Shown: positions 56,662 to 64,000 of the stretch, one piece after another
How the letters are laid out: each line of letters begins with the position of its first letter
Numbering within the stretch: position 1 is the first letter of the stretch
Origin: Prunella strophiata
Lineage: Eukaryota; Chordata; Aves; Passeriformes; Prunellidae
Direction: 5' to 3'
NCBI GenBank assembly: GCA_036583965.1
Contig: JAZBQD010000030.1
Coordinates: 89,015,300 to 89,079,299 of the forward strand
Length of the DNA stretch: 64,000 nt
Translations under genes and position numbers: made by a program
Notes under the pieces: model-generated
Databases searched by the model: none
What the model was told of the DNA's origin: nothing
What the model saw: only the letters and a program-made list of their open reading frames with translations

Positions 56662-59600
56662 TCAGTCGTCATCATCATTTTCATTAAAATCATCGTCATC
56701 ATCATCGTCATCCCCAACATAAGAAACTGGTGTTTCAACTCTGGAGCCACTATACTGAGATCCATTGGAACTTGTAGCCAACATCCCATCTCCACCATTG
56801 GAAAAGTCACTAAAAAAAAAAAAAAATCCAGTTAGCATTGCTTCATGATTTTTCCCATATCTAGTCCATTCCTTTAATGAATCTGCCACTGCCACTTTAT
56901 AAACTGCCTTTAGTGTATGTCCAAGCTGTCCCCAAAAAGATGAAACAGTCTCAAGTAATTTTGAAGTGGTTCTTATTAGGTTTCTTCCTTTAGTTTTTAA
57001 TATAAAGATTAAACTTTCTCACAGGCACTTTATAAATATATTTTTCAGCTTTCTTCTAAAATACAGTTAGTGTTAAGGCTACAAAGCTAAGCTCTTTAGT
57101 GTTTTTGTGTAGCACTGAACACTTGCAAGTGAATAATGTATTTCAGAGTCATTAATCTTGATTCAAAGACCTGGAAAATTAAGGAATCAATAGCTTTTCC
57201 TTAACTCCTTCATACTACATAGCAAACTGTCATGTGCTTGTATTTTTCATTTGAAACTGTTTTCTTCTCATTGTGCAGCATTTTGTTTTAACAGAGCCAG
57301 AAAATTCCTGCCTCCATTATTAATTGCTACTTTGCCAATCTATTTAATTGTTGACTTTCTAAATAGTTCAACTATTAAACTTGGCCACAAATTCATTTTT
57401 TTCCGAATTCACAAAAGTATCTCCCTTGAAAGACATTCATCATTTAAAAATTGCTTTCAAAAATATATCTGCTAGTAATTTTTCAAATGCTGATCCAGCT
57501 AATGCACACATTCAATCATGCACACTTGTTGCTGTATGGAGCAAATTCAATTGTCTATCATCACACAGAATGAAACTGCCAGAGTACACCCTATAAGCTC
57601 ACAGGAAAAATATATCCAGTAAGACACTTTCAAACATTTCTGCTGCTCTGCACACTTATTCAGCAGCAAGATACTAAGATATCTGTCTAGCTGTAGTCAG
57701 ATGACCTACAACAGGTCTGCCATAATTATCTGCAAAAGCAGCTTCAAAAGCAAAGAAAACAAAACAAAACAAAGAGATTATTCTTGGGCTCTTGTAAACT
57801 TTGAAAGTACAAACCCAAAATCTGCTCTCCTCTCTTTTTGATAAAAACAACTGTATTTCATAACCTGAGTATCCTGGTAAGTAAGGCAAAGGAACTGGGA
57901 TGAAAATATTGGTAGCAGCATCTTCCGACTTCTGCAAACTTTCTTTAGAGACCTTGTTAAATAAATGTACAGCCTTTATTTGCCTTGGCAGCACAACTTG
58001 TATTGCCATGAATGTTCATTGCTATTGCCATGAATATTCATATATATCCTATAATTAAATATCATTTGCCTCTGCCCTTTTCCAAACTCCTAAGAAATGG
58101 AAATGGTAGAAGTTCTTGTACTCTCACCAAGATAATGAACCCCAGTCAGTCTCTGGTTCTCTACTGGCCTCTGGCTAACAGTGGCCTATTCAAATTTCAA
58201 AGTCTTAAAAACACATGGCACTCTTTTTCACTACCCCATGCTCATTACCACAGAAGGAAACTTACTGAAAACAGAGATTTTAGGCACTGTTCAGCATCTC
58301 TAAAGATATTTTGGCAGAATTCTCACTCAAGCTTCAGTTCCCTTGCACAAAACATGCAGAACTTAATTCAAACGTGTTACGAATGTCAAGCATTTCAACG
58401 ATCATAGAATCAATTAGGTTAGAAAAGACCTCAGAGATCACAGAGTCCAACTGCTGAATATTTGACTCATTTTACAACCTTGTGGAGCTCACAGAAGGAC
58501 ATATTTTGGTTAACACTGTAATAAGAAACTAGTGAGTAACAAATTTGAATACTAGTTATGGTTTATTACACTACCAGCTTCTGTGATTGCTGTTTAAAAC
58601 CCAAAGATCAAAATCTTTATGAAGTTAGACACTAATGATCAAGGAGTAATCTTTCCAATACTCTATCATTAGAGATCTGTTTTCTTGTCACAAACTCTAA
58701 ACTAGGAAAAAACACAAACAAACAAACAACACATTCAAGAATAACACTACTCTAACACCTTTCCACTATACAGGAAAGGATTTCCTTAATGACACTGCTA
58801 AGAACCACCACAGAAGTGATGTCTGAGAATAAACTTAAAACACATATCCATAGCACATTTAATCAAAACAGAACTTGTTTCATGGAGCATTTAATATCCA
58901 AATGTCTTTAATGACCACAGATTTTAAAAACTAATTGAAAATTTCATCTCACCTGGCTGAAAATCTTGTGCCGTTTGATGCAGAACCTGATGAAGATGTG
59001 ACATATACACTGCTGATTGATCCCTGAGCCATTTCTGTAAAACAAACAACACGCATTTCAGGAATCCTCCCAAACACACCCATCTAATTCAGTGGAAATG
59101 CTTAATCCTTTAAAGTCCAGAAAAGGAGTCTTGCAGCCCAAACAACAAAACATATTTATGTACTATATCCAAAACAGCATAATTTAAAAAAAGGCTAGTG
59201 TAAGCAATAATAAAATTTCAAAATATGTTTAAAAAACCCATTTGTTCTGAAGTGAGCAAGACAGATGACTTCAGTATTCATCATATGCTTATACTTACTA
59301 CCTTTTGCCTTTGCAAGTGACTTAAGCATAAATACTGTTCTCTTAAAAGAATTACACACTGCAAAAATCTACTTGTGTGGCTTCATGCAAAATGTTTTGC
59401 AAAGAGCAACAGTCCACTCTTCATCAATCACTATGTTATTTGCTCCCTAAGACACACTAAAAAGCAGATACATTTGAGAACTTGACAGAAATTTTTACCA
59501 TAAACCAGTGGAAATTATCTGATCTAAGGTATTTTCATGGTTTTTCTTAGAGTCCTATATTAAAGACGAAAAAAAATCAACTCTTTTTGGAGTAACTAAC

Positions 59601-61864
59601 CTGTCACATATGGTTCCAGAGCTTTAGGAACCAAACTCCTTGCAATTTTTAGGTCCTCTGCTGAACAGCTTCCAGATTCTAGCCCACAAGCCATTCCCAT
59701 TCGTTTTAGTACTTCTATATCATCATGAATTTCAAAAGTATTGTCAAAATTAAATAGATATTCAAACCTGGAGAGGAAAAAATGTCTCAATTAACTTCAA
59801 CAACTTGAACTACCTTTCAATTTTCAGGAACTGCAGCATTTCAAAAGCTTTACACACAGTGTTAAGTGTGTTAGTGACACATCACACTAAGCAATTGAAT
59901 TTTTCAAGATTTATGTATTTGCTCGTGACTGCTTACATTCAGTTTTTATTTAGCTGATGAAAAATACAGCTTTTTGAACCAAAAGTGGAGAACAGCAGCC
60001 CTGAAAGTGAAATCCATTCTCAATTCTGCTGGCTGCATTGCATGGTGTTAAAGACAAAGGAAAACTGCTTGGTTAAGTATGACATAAAATGTCAAGAGAG
60101 ATGCCTACTATCTCTAGATAGCAAGTCTTAAATAAGTTACCAAATGTGAATCAATTAGTCTATTTATTAAAAGAGTATATAAAACAGCTGTCTGAATGCA
60201 TGTTCTCAATATACAAAAGGCACAAGTAAAGTAAGTTTGTATTTAACCTTTAACAAATCTACACGAACATTTATATGAACTCAGAGCTCTACCAAAAGCC
60301 AAATGGAAAACTTTGTTAGCTTACTTGTCATTTGAAATACTGCAGTCAATCACTGTCTTCTTGCTGGTGTTCACAATGATGAAAGGCAAATGGATGACAG
60401 AATTGGAAGGGGGAGGTCGGTTTGCCTGCTGCTCCGCCTGACGGTTTCGCTGGACGAGGTTCTTAAAGGCAATTTGCTAGAAAAAGCAACAGTGGTATCA
60501 AAGTATGAATGAAGCTTTTAGGATCATGTTAACAGAATTCTTAAAGATTCCAGCAATGGTTGCAGCAAGTAAATGCAGAAAAGGACAGAGTGTTTACCAT
60601 GTTCCTGCATGTTAAGATGCAAGAAGAGTCACAGATCACAGTATTAAAAAAGGCAACACAGTAAAACTTTACAGAGCAAAAAAAAAAGCACATTCTACTA
60701 ACTACATCAGCACAGCTCCTTGGACAGATCCCTGGCAGAATGGAGAAAGAACAATGATTGAAAAATAAATTTTCACATTTTTCCTATTTCCTCTCCATTT
60801 ACTCTTCCCTACTAGCTACTGCACTCCAAAAATACACCTGAATGTTAATACTGAAATTATTATATGCTAAAAAAGTTAACGTTTGGTATTTGAATATCTG
60901 GCATTAGGTTTCTGAATTACCTATTTAAGATGAGTGACTTTAACATCTTACCAAAATTGCTTTTTACAAAGGAATGTTCCCATTTAAAAAAAATAGCAAT
61001 TTGAATAATTAAAAACATAGAAACTCAAGTTATAAATCATACAGTAAGCTGCTGAACAAAGAAAAGTATTTTTCTGGTCACAAAATCAAATGAAATAAAC
61101 AAGAATTAAGACCAAAATACAAAGCCAACACAGAGACTGATAAAAATCAGGCAGCTGTCCTACAGATGTCTGTACTTTCTTTCTGCATCCCTGAGATTCT
61201 CATTCCTACTGTGTAGGTAACACAGCTACCCAGGAATACATTTCTGTGGACCAGCAGCACAGTGACTTGGGAAATAAGACTATTGCTTCCTTATTGTAGT
61301 AAGGGAAATCTGGGAAGGAGTTCAGCCACTGTTTCCCAGTGGCCCAGCCACTTACACACCAGGGACAGTGAGTCTCCAGAGAGGCACAATGCAGAGCACA
61401 GAAAACTTCTACAGTCACATAATTTTATCTATGGATGCTAAAAAAGAAGAAAATTCTAGATACCTAGAATTTTCTGTTTCTAGTTCAGTTCTTGAACTGA
61501 ATTGGAAAATTCAGAGGGTATGATATAAAAATAAGAAATACTTTATCAACATAAACCCTGTTTAAACATACTTGAAACTCTAAACAATTCATCATAACTG
61601 ATGGAAGTTGGTGGCATCCCCAATAGCTATGGTCAAGCATGGTCCCAGCTAAACTACAAATAAAGCTACATACACCTTATCCTGAAATTCACCTCTAGTC
61701 TTCCTAGAAGCTTCCCATCCCTCAGACTGGGATAAAACAAGAGGAATACAGATATAAGTTACCTTGCCCTATAGACAAGAGTACCTTGACTGTACCTGTA
61801 GAATGAGTTCTTGTAGCTGAGACTGTTTTTGCTTTATTCTTTCAATTCTTCTCTGTTTCTCCAC
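56662..61864 (-). CDS. TFDP1: TFDP1: transcription factor DP1, last five coding exons (partial)
   Basis: On the minus strand, exons are 61864-61796, 60476-60325, 59767-59601, 59034-58953 and 56809-56662 (TGA 56664-56662). All have GT/AG borders and continuous phase, together 205 codons. DP1 pairs with E2F proteins in the nucleus to control cell-cycle genes. The visible part starts in the dimerisation coiled coil ([16 protein letters not shown]), continues through the conserved DP/E2F marked-box region ([40 protein letters not shown]), then a Ser/Gly-rich stretch and the acidic C-terminus. The family-typical EDD-rich tail reads as eight Asp, FNEN, four Asp. The winged-helix DNA-binding exons lie beyond 64000. 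Adjacency to ATP4B supports TFDP1 over TFDP2. Confidence 0.95.
58400..58460 (-). repeat. Short CR1 3'-end fragment in a TFDP1 intron
   Basis: ATCATAGAATCAATTAGGTTA followed by GACCTCAGAGATCA and GTCCAACTGC is the antisense CR1 terminus. Confidence 0.6.
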
Positions 61865-63256
61865 CTTAAGATAGATAAAAAGAACTGGTCAGTTTGTTAG
61901 TTTTAAGTAGCATTTTATGCCAGCATTTTATTCCTTTAAAATCATTTCAATAGCAGAGAACTGAAGGTAGGAAATACAGCAATCAATCACTAAGGTTCTA
62001 CACATAATTTAGACACTTAACTATCAGGACACATCAGTACTTTCTATGAAACTAACAAAAAGCAGAATTAGAACCCTGGGGAATAAAATACAACAACCTG
62101 TGAAGAAGATAAAAGCATCTTTGCAAACAGAAGTTACGCCTCAAAGGGTTCTCTCAAAGAGGCAAAGATAGACAAGAAGAATCTATTTGATGTAGAGTTT
62201 ATTGATATTGGAGGTATTGGAGAAGATCCATTAAAGATGGTTAAAGACATAAAGCTGCTATGGAGCTCAAGGTTAAGACCTCACAGTATCTAATATGTAC
62301 TAAATAATAACAAAAAAGGTAAGAGACAAAAAGCTAGGAAATACACAGCTTTCTTAGTGGAAGAAGCTCCCCAGCAGATTCCCACGGGGATTAAATTGAC
62401 AGACTGTTACTCTAATGATAGACAATCAGATTAAGGTGACAGAATCTGCTGGCAATGCTGGGTTACCTGGCATAGTAAAAAAACAGTTTGTCATAAAGCA
62501 AACTCAAAGTGTCTTACAGCACTTTGTGATTACATCACCTAAATTATTTCTGTTAAATATAGTGTGGTATGTGTTAGAAAACCATCTAATCCATTATACT
62601 TTAGAAATAAAATAACATTCAGTAGAGATCTAAAATTACAGTATCTGCAAAATCCATCAGGTCACTATACTGTGACTGCCAAAAATCCAAATTATTAGGT
62701 AAGAAACAGAGTACTAAACAGGAATTATCACTGCATTACTCTATGAAGCAGAATGTTTACATCTTCAGTTCTGTAGGTCTGATGGTTCTATTTCAAGACA
62801 AGCATATGAAAGAGCAATCAGAATCATGAGTGATACAGAACAGACTCTATGCAAGAGAATAATGAATAAATTAGGACTGTACTGAAAGGAGAATGAAATA
62901 ATGAGGGAGAACATGAGACATCCCTATAAAACAATGAACAGGATGGAGAAAGTGAATAAGGAATGACTAGGTCATCATCACTTCCAACAAAAAAAAATTC
63001 AGCATGTATCAATTAAATATAATATGTTCAAAACCAAACAAAAGGTATTTCATAAGAAGCTTCCCACGCACCTGAAACCCAGTGCCACAACAACTCAATG
63101 TTAAAAGGAAACTTTGAAAAAAGAGTAAAAATTTGTCAAAGAAATATTGAGGGTTATTAAATAGAAGACAGAATAGAATGTATCTGCCTCGATTATGCCC
63201 AAACCAGAAGGTACAGAAGAAAACATCACAAAATACCTTCTCTAATCACTCACAAA
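61865..63256 (-). other. TFDP1: TFDP1 intron
   Basis: I see no further exon on the minus strand. The next upstream coding exon, ending the DNA-binding domain, is not in view. Short open frames are unsupported. Confidence 0.55.
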
Positions 63257-64000
63257 ATAGATAGGGTTGGAAGGGACCACTGGAGGTTATCTATTCCAAC
63301 CCCTGCTCATGATGTGTCCCCTCAAGCACATAACTCAGGATTGTGTCCAGATGGTTTTTGAGTATCACTAGGGAAGGAGCCTCCAGAATCTCTCTGAGCA
63401 ATCTATTCCAGTGCTCACACAGGAAAAAGTTCTCTCTCATGTGCAGGTGGAACTTCCTGTACATCAGTTTCTGCCCATTGCCTCTTGTCCTTTAGCTTGG
63501 CACCACTGAGCAGAGCCTGGTTCCACCCTCTGACACCTCCTGTCAGATGCTGACAGACAGTGATGAGGTCCTCTCTCAGTACTCCAGGTGTGCCCCACCA
63601 GAGCTGAGCAGAGGGGCAGGATCACCCCCCTTGACCTTCTGGCAATGCTCCTTCTGCTGCACACCAGGACACTACTGGCTTTCTTGGCCACAAGAACACT
63701 GCTGGCTCAAGGACACCTTTCTGCCCACCAGGACCCCCAGGTCCTTCTCCACAGAGCTGCCTCCCAACAGGCTGCCCCCAATCTGTACAGGTGCATGGGG
63801 TTATTCCTCCTGCATTTGCCTTTGCTGAATTTCATACATCCCTTCTCTGCCCATCTCTCCAACCTGCTGAGGTCCTTCTGAAGGGCTACACATCACTCTG
63901 GGGTATCAGCCACTCCTCCCAGCTTTGTGCTGTCACTGAACTTGCTGAGGAGGCCTCTGCCCCTTCATCCAAGTCACTGATGCACAAGTTAAACAATACT
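63257..64000 (-). repeat. CR1 LINE, minus orientation, continuing past the window end
   Basis: Starts GGGTTGGAAGGGACCACTGG and runs through antisense CR1 sequence (CTATTCCAACCCCTGCTC, GCCTCCAGAATCTC, TGCCCATTGCCTCTTGTCC, CCCCCAGGTCCTTCTCC). It is the longest CR1 piece here. Open frames in it on both strands are LINE-derived. Confidence 0.9.

Overview
This window is nuclear DNA of a bird, most likely a songbird. The evidence is ATP4B and TFDP1 lying tail to tail as in other amniotes, CR1 retrotransposon 3' ends on both strands, a GC-rich cluster of Fc-receptor-like (FCRL) immunoglobulin receptor copies, and dense endogenous retroviruses (ERVs). It has two very different halves separated by a 500-N assembly gap (31128-31627).

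Left half (1-31127): four FCRL-type copies arranged A(+), B(+), C(-), D(-). A is only a terminal exon with an intact ITIM (VTYAEL). B and C keep Ig, transmembrane and tail exons but are damaged. D is cut by the gap. B and C meet tail to tail, and all copies share about 0.5-1.3 kb of homologous 3' flank, so this is an inverted, tandem segmental duplication. Retroelements have repeatedly landed in it. ERV1 (1362-6150) is an old 3' half-provirus beside a duplicated promoter-like block. An older solo LTR (8875-9076 + 16767-17446) is split by ERV2 (9077-16766), a young complete provirus with near-identical LTRs, a perfect 6-bp target duplication, a Lys-type primer site, intact gag, dUTPase-protease, pol and env frames, and an extra cysteine-rich ORF between pol and env. 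A solo LTR (20427-21187) splits an Ig exon of copy C. ERV3 (21841-28728) is a decayed gammaretrovirus-like provirus.

Right half (31628-64000): AT-rich and gene-sparse. ATP4B (gastric H+/K+-ATPase beta subunit, + strand, seven exons, 287 codons) is complete, with a TATA box and an upstream cluster of GATA motifs. The last five coding exons of TFDP1 (E2F partner DP1, - strand) run from 61864 to 56662; its DNA-binding exons lie beyond the window. CR1 fragments are scattered, one running off the right edge.

The strongest candidate for something undescribed is the 207-codon zinc-ribbon-like ORF of ERV2. It is absent from the corresponding place in the older ERV1, whose Env-like TM region is similar. 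Next come the tyrosine-loss pattern in the FCRL tails and the LTR shared at one site in duplicated FCRL promoters. The join between the two halves should be treated as unproven.
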